Below, piece by piece: positions 16,798 to 25,491 of a DNA stretch of 45,358 nt (within the stretch, counting starts at the first letter, position 1; each line of letters starts with the position of its first letter). Position numbers and translations under genes: made by a program. The DNA is from JBCDBL01 sp039183635 (GTDB taxonomy: Bacteria > Pseudomonadota > Alphaproteobacteria > Caulobacterales > Parvularculaceae). A model generated the notes under the pieces. That model was not told the origin of the DNA. It saw only the letters and a program-made list of their open reading frames with translations, and did no database searches. The stretch spans positions 1-45,358 of the forward strand of contig JBCDBL010000011.1 in assembly GCA_039183635.1 (NCBI GenBank), in the 5' to 3' direction.

Positions 16798-19578
16798 ATG
16801 ACCGACGAAAAGAAAACAGAGCCGAACGCCGCCTCCAAGGACCAGGCCTCTAAGGCCGAGCGTAAACCATCGGATGCCCAGGATTCTAGGGCGATGACCG
16901 ATGAGACGCCGGCGAAGACCGAAGCTTCGAAGTCGGCTGCGGCGCCTTTGGCGGCCGAAAAACGCGCGCGCCTGGACGGCGAAGGCGGCGCCATCGTTGC
17001 GGACGGCGAGGGGCGGGCGACATATGACGCGACTGAAACCGGCGGTTCGGGGGTCGGCGGTGTTTTGAAATTCCTCGCTTTCGGGTTTGGCGCAGCGTCG
17101 GTCTTCGGCGTCGCCGTTGCGATCGGCGTTGCCGTTTACGTCAGCCGTCTCAGCGCCGATTTGCCGGACTACAAAGTGCTCGCCGAGTATGAGCCGCCAA
17201 TCACCACCCGTATGCATGCCGGCGACGGCTCCCTCATTGCGGAGTTCGCGCGGGAGCGGCGATTGTTCGTCCCGGTCGAGGCGATCCCGGATGTTGTGAA
17301 AGAGGCTTTTATCTCCGCGGAGGACAAGAATTTCTACACCCACGGCGGCCTTGATGGCCGCGGCATTGTGCGGGCGGCCATTGCAAACGTCGGCAACAAA
17401 CTCGCCGGACGAAGGCTCGAAGGCGCCTCGACGATCACGCAGCAGGTGGCCAAGAACTTCCTCCTTTCCAGTGAACAACGGCTTGAGCGCAAGGTGCGGG
17501 AGATGCTCCTCGCCCTGCGCATTGAACGGGCGTTCACCAAGGACGAGATCTTAGAGCTTTACCTCAACGAGATTTATCTCGGCGCCGGGTCCTACGGCGT
17601 GGCGGCGGCGGCGCTCAATTATTTCGACAAAGCCCTTGAGGATGTGACCGTGGCCGAGGCCGCATATCTGGCGGCGTTGCCAAAGGCGCCGAGCTACTAT
17701 CACCCTGTGCGCAAAAAAGACGTCGCCACGGCTCGTCGGAACTGGGTTATCGGTCGTATGGCGGTGAATGCGTACATCACGGAAGCTGAAGCCTCCGCGG
17801 CGCAGGCCCAGGAGCTTGTGGCGACGGTGCGGCCGCGGGGCGCGCAATTCGTCGCGGCGGAGTATTTCGCCGAAGAGGTCCGCCGCCAGGTGGACGACAT
17901 GTACGGCCCTGACGTCCTCTATGACGGCGGTCTTTCTATTCGAACAACAGTGGACACTGCGTTGCAGAAGGAGGCGCGCCGCGCTTTGCGGGATGGCCTT
18001 ATCGCATATGATCTCCGCCACGGTTGGCGCGGTCCCGTTGCGACCATTGAGACCGGCGAGGGATGGCTGGAGCGCTTGAACGATGTAAAGGCGATCCTCG
18101 ATATTGATCCCTGGCGCATGGCGGTGGTTCTCGATACGTCGAGCACGACGGCGCGCATCGGCCTTCGCGATGGAACGACGGGCGCGATCCCGTTCAGTCA
18201 GGTGTCCTGGGCGCGCCCGGCGCTGGAGAATGGCAACGTTGGCGAGGAAGTCGGCGCCATGACCGAAATTTTATCCGTAGGCGATGTTGTTTATGTTGAA
18301 GAGTTGACGCCCGCCATGTTGGCGCGGATCGCCGCCGCGGACGCGGCTGAGGCTGAGACGGCGGGCGATGCGCAGGACAGCGCAAACGAAGTTGAAGACG
18401 TTGCGCCTGAGCTGGCGGCCGCTGATCCCGGTCCGCGTCAGTTCGCCTTGCGCCAGATCCCCGAAGTCAACGGCGGGATCGTCGCCATCGACCCCCATAC
18501 GGGCCGGGTGCTCGCCATGATCGGCGGGTTTTCCTTCCAGCACAGCCAGTTTAATCGCGCCACCCAGGCGTTCCGGCAGCCTGGCTCGGCGTTCAAGCCC
18601 TTTGTCTATGCTGCGGCTCTTGATCGGGGGTATACGCCCTCAAGCCTTATCCTTGATGCGCCCTTCGTCGCCCAGATGGGAGGGCTTACAGAGGGGTGGT
18701 ACAAGCCGGAGAACTATACGGATCGTTTTTACGGCGAAAGTACGCTGCGCCTCGGCATTGAGAAATCACGGAATGTGATGACGGTGCGCCTCGCCCAGGA
18801 CATCGGCATGCGGCCGATCGCGGACTATGCGGACCGCTTCAATATTGTTGAAGACATGCCGCCGGTTTTGTCTATGGCGTTGGGCGCCGGTGAGACGACC
18901 TTGATGCGATTGACCAGCGCCTATGCGATGCTTGTGAACGGCGGCAAATATGTTGAGCCGGTGCTTGTCGACCGGGTCCAGGACCGCACCGGCAAAACAG
19001 TTTTCAAAAAAGATCTGCGCCCCTGCTCCACCTGTAAAGCTGTGGAATGGCGGGAGCAGAGCGAGCCGATGTTGCCCGATAATCGGGACCAGGTCGTCGA
19101 TTCCCGTACGGCCTATCAAGTTACATCCATGTTGGAAGGCGTGGTTCAGCGTGGAACGGGGCGGTCCATCAAAGCTGTCGGCCGCCCCCTTGCGGGCAAG
19201 ACAGGTACGACAAACGATGCGGTGGACGCCTGGTTTGTCGGCTTTTCGCCGGACCTGGCCGTCGGCGTCTATGTGGGCTTCGATACGCCGCGTTCTTTAG
19301 GGGCGCGGGAAAGCGGCGGGACCGTCGCCGCGCCGATCTTTCGGGATTTCATGCAGGCCGCCATCGGCGCCAAGCCTGGCGTACCGTTCCGGATCCCCAG
19401 CGGCATCAAGCTTGTGCGGGTGAACGCCCAAACCGGCCGTCCGGCGCGGCCCAGCGATGGAGCTGTTATTCTGGAAGCCTTCAAAACAGAAGACCTTCTG
19501 GAGACAAGCGATGGCGGCCAGGGGCCGGCGTCTCAAACCAATGAGCGTGTGGAAGACAGCCTCGGCGGCCTTTATTAA
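16798..19578 (+). CDS. mrcA: Penicillin-binding protein 1A (bifunctional class A PBP)
   Basis: A 926-residue class A PBP. A cytoplasmic N-terminal tail of about 85 residues, rich in Lys, Glu, Ala and Ser, precedes one membrane segment (about 88-115). The GT51 glycosyltransferase domain follows with AEDKNFYTHGG (174-184) and the GASTITQQVAKN block. An OB-like insert lies around 400-490. The transpeptidase domain has S597-AF-K600 (SxxK), S657-R-N659 (SxN) and K801-T-G803. It polymerises and cross-links peptidoglycan at the inner membrane. The tail makes it longer than the usual 800-850 residues. ATG 16798 lacks a clear Shine-Dalgarno; an in-frame ATG at 16894, which also opens with MTDE, is an alternative that would shorten the tail. 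Confidence 0.95.
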   Translation: MTDEKKTEPNAASKDQASKAERKPSDAQDSRAMTDETPAKTEASKSAAAPLAAEKRARLDGEGGAIVADGEGRATYDATETGGSGVGGVLKFLAFGFGAASVFGVAVAIGVAVYVSRLSADLPDYKVLAEYEPPITTRMHAGDGSLIAEFARERRLFVPVEAIPDVVKEAFISAEDKNFYTHGGLDGRGIVRAAIANVGNKLAGRRLEGASTITQQVAKNFLLSSEQRLERKVREMLLALRIERAFTKDEILELYLNEIYLGAGSYGVAAAALNYFDKALEDVTVAEAAYLAALPKAPSYYHPVRKKDVATARRNWVIGRMAVNAYITEAEASAAQAQELVATVRPRGAQFVAAEYFAEEVRRQVDDMYGPDVLYDGGLSIRTTVDTALQKEARRALRDGLIAYDLRHGWRGPVATIETGEGWLERLNDVKAILDIDPWRMAVVLDTSSTTARIGLRDGTTGAIPFSQVSWARPALENGNVGEEVGAMTEILSVGDVVYVEELTPAMLARIAAADAAEAETAGDAQDSANEVEDVAPELAAADPGPRQFALRQIPEVNGGIVAIDPHTGRVLAMIGGFSFQHSQFNRATQAFRQPGSAFKPFVYAAALDRGYTPSSLILDAPFVAQMGGLTEGWYKPENYTDRFYGESTLRLGIEKSRNVMTVRLAQDIGMRPIADYADRFNIVEDMPPVLSMALGAGETTLMRLTSAYAMLVNGGKYVEPVLVDRVQDRTGKTVFKKDLRPCSTCKAVEWREQSEPMLPDNRDQVVDSRTAYQVTSMLEGVVQRGTGRSIKAVGRPLAGKTGTTNDAVDAWFVGFSPDLAVGVYVGFDTPRSLGARESGGTVAAPIFRDFMQAAIGAKPGVPFRIPSGIKLVRVNAQTGRPARPSDGAVILEAFKTEDLLETSDGGQGPASQTNERVEDSLGGLY

Positions 19579-19699
19579 TCAGCCTTTGGTGGTGGCGAAT
19601 AAGGCGCTTGCGTTCCCTGTCTTCTGGCAGGGAGGGCGCGGCGCCAAGTCTGCGCTTTTGTGCACACCTCATCGCACTTTTTCTTAACTAAAAACATGT

Positions 19700-19720
19700 C
19701 TTGCAAATTCCTGTTGCAAG
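19700..19720. repeat. Short inverted repeat upstream of prfB
   Basis: CTTGCAA...TTGCAAG are perfect 7-bp arms around a 7-nt loop, about 57 nt before the prfB start. It could be an operator, or part of the 5' leader. No promoter elements were convincingly identified around it. Confidence 0.35.
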
Positions 19721-19776
19721 GCCGTGGCGAGACGCGGTAACGTCCGCGCTCATTTTGACGGATGGAGCAAAAGCGC

Positions 19777-20887
19777 ATGCGCGCGGAAATTCAGGCCTTG
19801 GCCGATGAAATTAAGCAGTCTGCGGAGCTGCTGAGGAGGCGTCTTTGACTGGGATACAGCCCAAGACCGTCTGAAAGACCTTAACGAAAGGGCTGAAGAT
19901 CCCGGCCTGTGGAACAATCCGGAAGAGGCGCAAAAGCTGATGCAGGAGCGCACGCGCCTGGACGAAGCGATCGCCGCCGTCACCCAGTTCGAAAGCGAAC
20001 TTGAAGACACAATCGAAATCGCCGAAATGGCCGAGGAGGAAGGGGACGACGATCTTATCGCCGAGGCCCAAACGACCTTAACGGCCTTGCGCGACAAAGC
20101 GGCCCGGGCGGAGCTTGAGGCGCTGTTGTCGGGGGAGGCTGACGCCAATGACGCCTTTGTCGAGATCCATGCCGGCGCCGGCGGTACGGAGAGCCAGGAT
20201 TGGGCGAACATGCTGTTGCGCATGTACACGCGCTGGGCCGGCGACCATGGCTACAAGGTCCAGGTGATCGAGGAGCAGGCCGGCGAAGAGGCAGGGGTGA
20301 AGTCCGCCACCATTCAAGTCAAGGGCCACAACGCCTACGGATGGTTGAAGACAGAATCCGGGGTGCACCGCCTTGTACGGATTTCCCCGTTCGATTCCAA
20401 CGCCCGCCGGCATACGAGTTTTTCCTCCGTCGGCGTCTTTCCCGTGATCGATGACAGGATCGACATCGAGGTGGAGGAAAAAGACGTGCGCATCGACACC
20501 TACCGCGCTTCCGGCGCCGGGGGACAGCATGTCAACACGACCGACAGCGCCGTCAGGATCACCCACATTCCCACAAACATTGTGGTCCAATGCCAAAGCG
20601 AGCGATCGCAACATAAAAACCGGGCTACGGCCTGGAACATGCTGCGTGCGCGGCTTTATGAACTAGAGTTGCAAAAGCGGGAGGAGGAGGCCCAGGCCGC
20701 CCGAGGCGATAAGACGGAAATCGGCTGGGGACATCAGATCCGATCTTACGTCTTGCAGCCTTATCAGATGGTCAAGGATTTGCGCACGAGCGTGGAAAGC
20801 GGCAATCCGGATGCGGTTTTGGACGGCGATCTGGACAAGTTCATGGGGGCGGCGCTCGCAGCCCGTGTCGGCGCTAAACGGGATTGA
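19777..20887 (+). CDS. prfB: Peptide chain release factor 2, expressed by programmed +1 frameshift
   Basis: RF2 terminates translation at UGA and UAA. The reading frame begins at ATG 19777 (GGAG 9 nt upstream; MRAEIQALADEIKQSAELL) and meets an in-frame TGA at 19846-19848 (codon 24). The ribosome must slip +1 at CTT-TGA, after which the frame reads DWDTAQDRLKDLN and stays open to 20887. The total is about 369 residues. Visible signatures are the SPF anticodon tripeptide (ISPFDSNARRHTSF) and the catalytic GGQ in GAGGQHVNTTDSAVRITH. A one-frame annotation would miss the first 24 codons. It is 198 bp downstream of the PBP1A gene and probably has its own promoter. Confidence 0.97.
19834..19849 (+). 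promoter_or_regulatory. prfB programmed frameshift signal
   Basis: The internal Shine-Dalgarno-like AGGAGG (19834-19839) is separated by exactly 3 nt (CGT) from the slip site CTT-TGA-C (19843-19849). This is the classic RF2 autoregulatory arrangement: low RF2 lets the ribosome pause at UGA and shift +1, high RF2 terminates. Confidence 0.97.
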
Positions 20888-20995
20888 TGCGCCCCATATG
20901 CGCTCGGCGCCGCCAGGAAAATCGACAACCCGCGTCTAACCGGCATAATGAGAACCATGCGCTTTTCTTTGCTGTTCCATTTTGTGTTTTAGCCA

Positions 20996-21026
20996 TTGAC
21001 CCTACAGCCCCGTAAGGCCCTATGAC
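20996..21026 (+). promoter_or_regulatory. Candidate MerR-type promoter with 19-bp spacer
   Basis: TTGACC (20996-21001) and TATGAC (21021-21026) are separated by 19 bp, the over-long spacing typical of promoters activated by MerR-family proteins. The spacer CTACAG...GTAAGG has only weak dyad symmetry. It lies 33 nt before the start of the TipA-like regulator, which suggests autoregulation. Confidence 0.5.
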
Positions 21027-21058
21027 CCCGGCCATAGTCATTGAAAACGGAGGCCGCT

Positions 21059-21820
21059 ATGGCGCATACAAAAGCATACAGGGTAAAGGACGTCGCTCTG
21101 ATCACCGGCGTTTCGGTCCGGACGCTGCATTATTACGATGAACTTGGACTCTTAAAACCAACCGACAGGACCGCTGCAGGTTATCGGCTTTATGCCGATG
21201 ACGATCTGTTGCGGTTGCAGCAAATCCTCATCGGCCGCTCTCTAGGTCTTTCATTAGAAGAGATACGTCGTGCTCTCGATGATCCGCAATTTGATTATGC
21301 TGAGAGTTTGCGCCGCCAAAGAGCGTTGCTTGTGGAGCGCTTGACGGAGACGCACAAAATGATCGCCGCTGTCGATGCGACGCTGAGCGATTTGGAGAAA
21401 GGCGGATGCGGCGTCGACTTCAAGGCGGTTTTCGATGGTTTTGACCCTGAGGTTTATGGCGAGGAGGTTGAGGCGCGATGGGGCGATGCGCCGCAATACG
21501 CCGAGAGCCAAGCCCGGACGAAGCGTTATACCGAGGCGGACTGGCGGGCGATTAAAGCTGAACTTGACGCTATTTGGGGTGACGCCGCTGAAGCCATGGC
21601 GGCGGGAAAGTCCGTAGACAGCGCCGCCGCTCTGGCCATCGTCGAGCGCCATCGTCTCCATGTATGCCGCTGGTTTTACGATTTAACGCCTGAGATGCAC
21701 GTCAATCTTGCCGACATGTGGGAGGGCGATGCCCGTTTCCGCAAGACTATAGAAAAGCATGGGGCTGGCCTCACGGCCTGGCTGGCGCCCGCCGTGCGCG
21801 CCGCGGCGGAGGTGAGCTAA
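21059..21820 (+). CDS. TipA-like MerR-family transcriptional regulator
   Basis: A 253-residue protein. Residues 7-75 are a MerR winged helix (YRVKDVALITGVSVRTLHYYDELGLLKP, then GYRLYADDDLLRLQQI). A coiled-coil dimerisation helix follows (about 80-120), then a C-terminal TipAS-like domain (about 135-250) with RYTEADWRAIKAELDAIW, the HRLHVCRWFYDLTPEMH segment and FRKTIEKHGAGL. TipAS domains bind structurally diverse antibiotics, so this may be a multidrug-type sensor; its targets are unknown. ATG 21059 follows GGAGG by 5 nt. No efflux or resistance gene is adjacent. Confidence 0.9.
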   Translation: MAHTKAYRVKDVALITGVSVRTLHYYDELGLLKPTDRTAAGYRLYADDDLLRLQQILIGRSLGLSLEEIRRALDDPQFDYAESLRRQRALLVERLTETHKMIAAVDATLSDLEKGGCGVDFKAVFDGFDPEVYGEEVEARWGDAPQYAESQARTKRYTEADWRAIKAELDAIWGDAAEAMAAGKSVDSAAALAIVERHRLHVCRWFYDLTPEMHVNLADMWEGDARFRKTIEKHGAGLTAWLAPAVRAAAEVS

Positions 21821-22133
21821 GGCCTTTGGACAATTGATGTTATTCCGTCATTCCGGACGCCTACGATCGGGACGAACGGAGAAAGATCCTCGATCGCCCA
21901 GCTCGCCAACGAAACTTGGCCCGGCGAAAGCCAGGCTCAAGATTTCGGACAAATTGGCGTCCAGGAGGATCGGGAAAATGGTCTAATTGTAAGTACGCCT
22001 AATAGCCGTTTGCGTCTGATGTGAGCCAGCCAAGCCGTTTCAAACGGCTCCAAAAGCCCTTGTTTGAGCAGACCTGCGGACAGCGAGCCGGCGATCCGCT
22101 TCGCCTTCAACCGGATGCGAAAAGAAGTCATTG
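21821..22133. other. Gene-free region with degenerate repeat remnants
   Basis: No gene is recognisable. AGCCGTTTGCGTCTG (22004-22018) matches 1556-1570 with a one-base gap, AGCCGTTT-C-AAACGGCT (22033-22049) is a perfect hairpin, and the segment around 22107-22120 resembles 11331-11346. These look like fragmented copies of the repeat seen at 1554-1603 and 11316-11360. Confidence 0.5.
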
Positions 22134-22374
22134 ACCTCCCCCAGAGGGGGAGGTTTGAAACGCTTCGCCTGGGACCACCAGAAGCGGTCTTACCTTAAAA
22201 CGAGATTTCTGAGGTCTCCTCCCCCGTTTCACGGGGGAGGTGTCCGCGACAGCGGACGGAGGGGGCCACACAGACGCCGCGCACTCAAAACCGCCTTTCC
22301 AGCCTGGAAAATCGCAGAGCCCCCTCCGACCCGCGCGGCCCACCTCCCCCGCTCTCGCGGAGGAGGAAAACCGC
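22134..22374. repeat. Composite GC-rich palindromic repeat
   Basis: A run of inverted repeats: ACCTCCCCC/GGGGGAGGT (22134-22142, 22146-22154), CCTCCCCCGT/ACGGGGGAGG (22218-22227, 22231-22240), GTCCGC/GCGGAC (22242-22247, 22252-22257), and a longer-range pair CGGAGGGGGC/GCCCCCTCCG (22257-22266, 22319-22328). It closes with another CCTCCCCCG...CGCGGAGGAGG unit (22343-22366). The block is non-coding and lies between the MerR-type gene and the bactofilin terminator. Confidence 0.75.
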
Positions 22375-22477
22375 TGAACAGGCTTCATACGGATGATAAA
22401 TCACAGTCAGGCGGTCTGCTTCCTACAATGTAGAACATGTCCAATCTTCCTCCGAAGGTGGAGCTTTTTGACTGAAT

Positions 22478-22507
22478 AAAAAAGGCCGTCCTTATGGGAC
22501 GGCCTTT
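22478..22507 (-). terminator. Intrinsic terminator of the M23/bactofilin operon
   Basis: AAAGGCCGTCC (22481-22491) and GGACGGCCTTT (22497-22507) form a perfect 11-bp stem with a 5-nt loop. Read on the minus strand the stem ends in TTTTTT (22478-22483), 28 nt after the bactofilin stop codon. A textbook Rho-independent terminator. Confidence 0.93.
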
Positions 22508-22534
22508 GAAATTGTACGGCTAAGGCGCTCCGGG

Positions 22535-23155
22535 TTAGCGCAGCGGAGAACGCGGCGAGGATTGCGGCTGAAAGGGTTTGTGCCCGCCGCTTGCGCGATC
22601 GCTGTCCTGGGCGTCGCCATCGCGGGACGCGAAAGCCTGCTTTTGCGCCGCCTGTGGCGCCGCTTGCGGTGCGGCGAAAGTCTTTTTAGACCGGAACTCC
22701 TGGGCGGCGGCGTCTGACAAAGGGTCGTCAGAATGACGGCAATTGCCTTCAAAGTGGGCGCCGGTTTCAACCGAAAGCGCGCTGTGAAGGATGTCGCCGT
22801 CGATCTGCGCCGTGGAAGCCAAGGTTACCGAACGGGCGCGAATGCCGCCTTCAACGCGGCCGCGCACAGTAACGTTCTCGCACACGACGTCGCCTGTAAC
22901 CGACGCTTGTTCGCCGATGATAAGAGCAGCCGCCGTGATGTCGCCTTCCAAGCGACCGTCAAGCTGAACTTCGCCGGACGCCTCCATTGCACCTTTCAGT
23001 ACAACGTCGGCGCTGATGATCGACGGTACGCCGGAACGCGGCGCGGCCTGTCGTTTTTGCTGAGACGCGGCGGGAACCGGCGCTGGCTCGTCTGCGAATT
23101 TTGATTTCGCCTCTTTCGCGGCGTCTTTGTCTTTGGATTTAGCTTTCGAAAACAT
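22535..23155 (-). CDS. Bactofilin cytoskeletal protein
   Basis: A 206-residue protein. Its central domain (about residues 45-150) is the right-handed beta-helix of bactofilins (PF04519), seen as repeating short strands: SIISADVVLKGAMEASGEVQLDG, GDITAAALIIG, VTGDVVCENVTVRG and VEGGIRARSVTLAS. The flanks are disordered: a Lys/Ala/Pro-rich N-terminus and a Gln/Ala/Ser/Pro-rich C-terminus. Bactofilins polymerise without nucleotides and localise cell-wall enzymes. The ATG at 23155 lies within the end of the M23 peptidase gene (17-bp overlap) and has AGGTAGG just upstream, so the two are translationally linked. It is the last gene before a strong terminator. Confidence 0.93.
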   Translation of the reverse strand: MFSKAKSKDKDAAKEAKSKFADEPAPVPAASQQKRQAAPRSGVPSIISADVVLKGAMEASGEVQLDGRLEGDITAAALIIGEQASVTGDVVCENVTVRGRVEGGIRARSVTLASTAQIDGDILHSALSVETGAHFEGNCRHSDDPLSDAAAQEFRSKKTFAAPQAAPQAAQKQAFASRDGDAQDSDRASGGHKPFQPQSSPRSPLR

Positions 23156-24497
23156 ACCTACCTGCCTCAAAGAACCTGGACGGATTACGTACTTTGCCGT
23201 TGAACCAAACTTCGTAGTGCAGATGCGGCCCGGTGCTGCGTCCCGTCGACCCGACGAGCCCGACCGTATCATGAAGTTTGACGACTGCCCCTTTTTTTGC
23301 TTTCACCCGGTTGAGATGGGCATAGCGGGTGCGAAACCCGTTGCCATGATCCAACTCAACCATCTTTCCGTAGCCCGGTTTAGAGCCGGCGAATGTGACG
23401 ACACCGGGTGCCGTGGCGCGCACTTCTGTGTTCCAGTTTGCAGCAATATCTATACCACTGTGCATCGAGCGCCGACCGTTAAAGGGGTCGGTCCGCGGTC
23501 CGAAGGGGCTTGAAACACGGCGATACACCGCCAATGGCATGGCGAGAGGAATGGACGACACGGCGTCCTCCACCTCGGTCAGCTCGTCGAGATTGGCGGC
23601 GATACGATAGGATTGGCGGAAAAATATTTCATGGTCGCTGGCCGGAGGCGTCTCAAAATCCCCTCCGAGAACCAATCGCTCAGCGTCCGCGACCTCGATC
23701 AAGGGACCGCCCTGGGCGTAGTGATCTGCGTCAATTTTCGAATGCGCGAGAACAGCCGACGAGCCGACGCCCGTGGCTTCCAACACCGCTTTGAGGTGGG
23801 CGATTTTCCTCTGTGTGTCTTCTTCCAGCCGGCTTAGAAGCTGCATCTGCTTGTGCCGCATGTCCGAGGTTTTTTGACGGAAGTAAGCGGTCGGGTCGGC
23901 TTTAGCGCCGCCGGATGCGAAGCCGAGGCCGGCGAAGCGTATTCCCGGCTGCATCGATGAGGATTGGCGCAGGCGCGGCGTACGCGATTGTCGCGGCGTG
24001 ACTTCTTCCCCCACGGGGGAAATCATCAGGCGATTGCCGTTCTTGATTGTCTTAAAGCGGGCCGTATTTGAAAGCTGATCGGCCACCGTCTCAATGCGTG
24101 CGTCCAGCTTGGCCTTCTGCTCCATGACCACCTCAAGGGCGCTATGGCGGCCGTTCAGCTCCCGCATCGCCTCATCGAATTGCTCTTTCTGGAGCATGTT
24201 CAGGGCGGCGACCTGATCATACGCGCTTTGGGATTCGTCGATGCGCATCCGCATCATGGTCTCCATGATGCGATATTTATGCTCCTTGTCGATGATGATT
24301 TGTTCTTTGAAAACAACGTTTACGGTGGCGAAGGCGACCCAGAGCAAAAAGCCGGCCGTCACCACAGCAAGGGCGATTTGCGTACGCGATGACATTGAGA
24401 TGAAATGCACGACGCCATCGGCGCGATGGTAGATCTGGCGTTCGCGAAAACTGCGCCCGAGAAAACGTCTAAACTTCGCCACAGAGCCTGTGGTCAT
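23139..24497 (-). CDS. M23 (LytM-type) metallopeptidase with N-terminal membrane anchor
   Basis: A 452-residue protein. A basic cytoplasmic N-terminus (about 35 residues) precedes one membrane helix (TQIALAVVTAGFLLWVAFATVNVVF), then a long periplasmic coiled-coil region (about 60-140 and 215-260). A C-terminal M23 domain has SSPFGPRTDPFNGRRSMHSGIDIA (HxxxD zinc ligands) and GPHLHYEVW (HxH). It would cut peptidoglycan cross-bridges. ATG 24497 has AGGGG about 9 nt upstream; the TTG at 24503 is less likely. The stop overlaps the bactofilin start by 17 bp. Bactofilin/M23 pairs of this type are known in other bacteria, where the bactofilin positions the peptidase to shape the cell. Confidence 0.93.
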   Translation of the reverse strand: MTTGSVAKFRRFLGRSFRERQIYHRADGVVHFISMSSRTQIALAVVTAGFLLWVAFATVNVVFKEQIIIDKEHKYRIMETMMRMRIDESQSAYDQVAALNMLQKEQFDEAMRELNGRHSALEVVMEQKAKLDARIETVADQLSNTARFKTIKNGNRLMISPVGEEVTPRQSRTPRLRQSSSMQPGIRFAGLGFASGGAKADPTAYFRQKTSDMRHKQMQLLSRLEEDTQRKIAHLKAVLEATGVGSSAVLAHSKIDADHYAQGGPLIEVADAERLVLGGDFETPPASDHEIFFRQSYRIAANLDELTEVEDAVSSIPLAMPLAVYRRVSSPFGPRTDPFNGRRSMHSGIDIAANWNTEVRATAPGVVTFAGSKPGYGKMVELDHGNGFRTRYAHLNRVKAKKGAVVKLHDTVGLVGSTGRSTGPHLHYEVWFNGKVRNPSRFFEAGRYVFES

Positions 24498-24675
24498 GGA
24501 CAAGCGCCCCTAATACGCAAATGACGGCGTCTCAACGCAATGCGCCCGCGCCGCCGTAACCGACCCCGAACGCATTGCACTAAATCCGTCATGCATTTGC
24601 AACACCGTAACCTCTCGTTAATCCAGATTCTTTGCACTTTTTTAACATGCGTTCGCTTGCCGCGCACCCTTGCGA

Positions 24676-25491
24676 TCAACGTGCCAATGGCCTGTAAAGA
24701 TCAGGTAAAAGACCGGCCTTGTTTCGTGCTTCTTCATTAAAGGGCAGTTTCAATCCGCCTGGAAAATACTGACCGACAAGGGCGTGAAAAGACGATTTTT
24801 CGTCTTTTCCCTCCTTTGAGCATAGATGCGAGAACCACTTGGCGCCGGCGCCCACGTGACCGATTTCGTCTTGGTAAATAATGTCTAAAACAGCTGCGCT
24901 GTCTTCATCGCCTGCGTCGCGTAATTTTTTCGCCATGGCCGGCGTGACGTCAAGACCGCGGGCCTCCAGGACCATCGGCGCGATGGCGAGACGCCCCAGA
25001 ATGTCGCCTTTGGTTTTTTCCGCCGCATCCCAAAGCCCGTCATGGGCGGGAAAATCGCCATAACGCGCGCCAAGGGTCGCCAGACGCTCCGACACCATTC
25101 GGAAGTGCGTTGCTTCTTCAGCGCCGATCCGCACCCAATCGCTGACAAAAGCGCGTCGTCCCGTATCCGAGCGAAACATGGGGTCCCCGCCGAACCTGGC
25201 CACCATGTCCCAGGCCAGATCGATGGCGTTTAGCTCGATATGGGCGACGGCGTGGAGAAGGGCGGCGCGCCCTTTGACGCCGCCGGCTTTGCGGCGCGGC
25301 ATGTCCGTAGGGCTTTTCAGCTCCGGCCGGTTCGGCCGCGATGGTCGATCAGGGGGCGCAGCGCCCGGCGACATATCGAGCTCCGCGGCGGCGAAACGCG
25401 CTGCGGCGGTGACAGACGCCGCCGCTTTGTCCTCTGCGTCTGCGGTCGCCAGCACAGCGGCCGCAGCGTCGAATATGCTCTTACCGCTCAA
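24676..25491 (-). CDS. DUF455 ferritin-like protein
   Basis: A 271-residue protein with a ferritin-like di-iron four-helix bundle. Candidate metal ligands are in HAVAHIELNAIDLAWD, RIGAEEATHFRM and IIYQDEIGHVGAG, matching the DUF455 family. The biochemical role of this family is not established; a relation to oxidative chemistry or tRNA-modifying MiaE-like enzymes is only a fold-level suggestion. It starts with TTG at 25491, overlapping the bcp stop as TTGA. With no Shine-Dalgarno, this points to translational coupling. No in-frame ATG occurs for about 40 codons. Confidence 0.82.
   Translation of the reverse strand: MSGKSIFDAAAAVLATADAEDKAAASVTAAARFAAAELDMSPGAAPPDRPSRPNRPELKSPTDMPRRKAGGVKGRAALLHAVAHIELNAIDLAWDMVARFGGDPMFRSDTGRRAFVSDWVRIGAEEATHFRMVSERLATLGARYGDFPAHDGLWDAAEKTKGDILGRLAIAPMVLEARGLDVTPAMAKKLRDAGDEDSAAVLDIIYQDEIGHVGAGAKWFSHLCSKEGKDEKSSFHALVGQYFPGGLKLPFNEEARNKAGLLPDLYRPLAR

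Noticed and set aside
19846..19848. Nonsense mutation or pseudogene in prfB
   Set aside because: The TGA is part of the conserved programmed frameshift signal with its internal Shine-Dalgarno.
22134..22374. CRISPR-like array
   Set aside because: The units are palindromic and of unequal spacing, without direct repeats of constant length or unique spacers.
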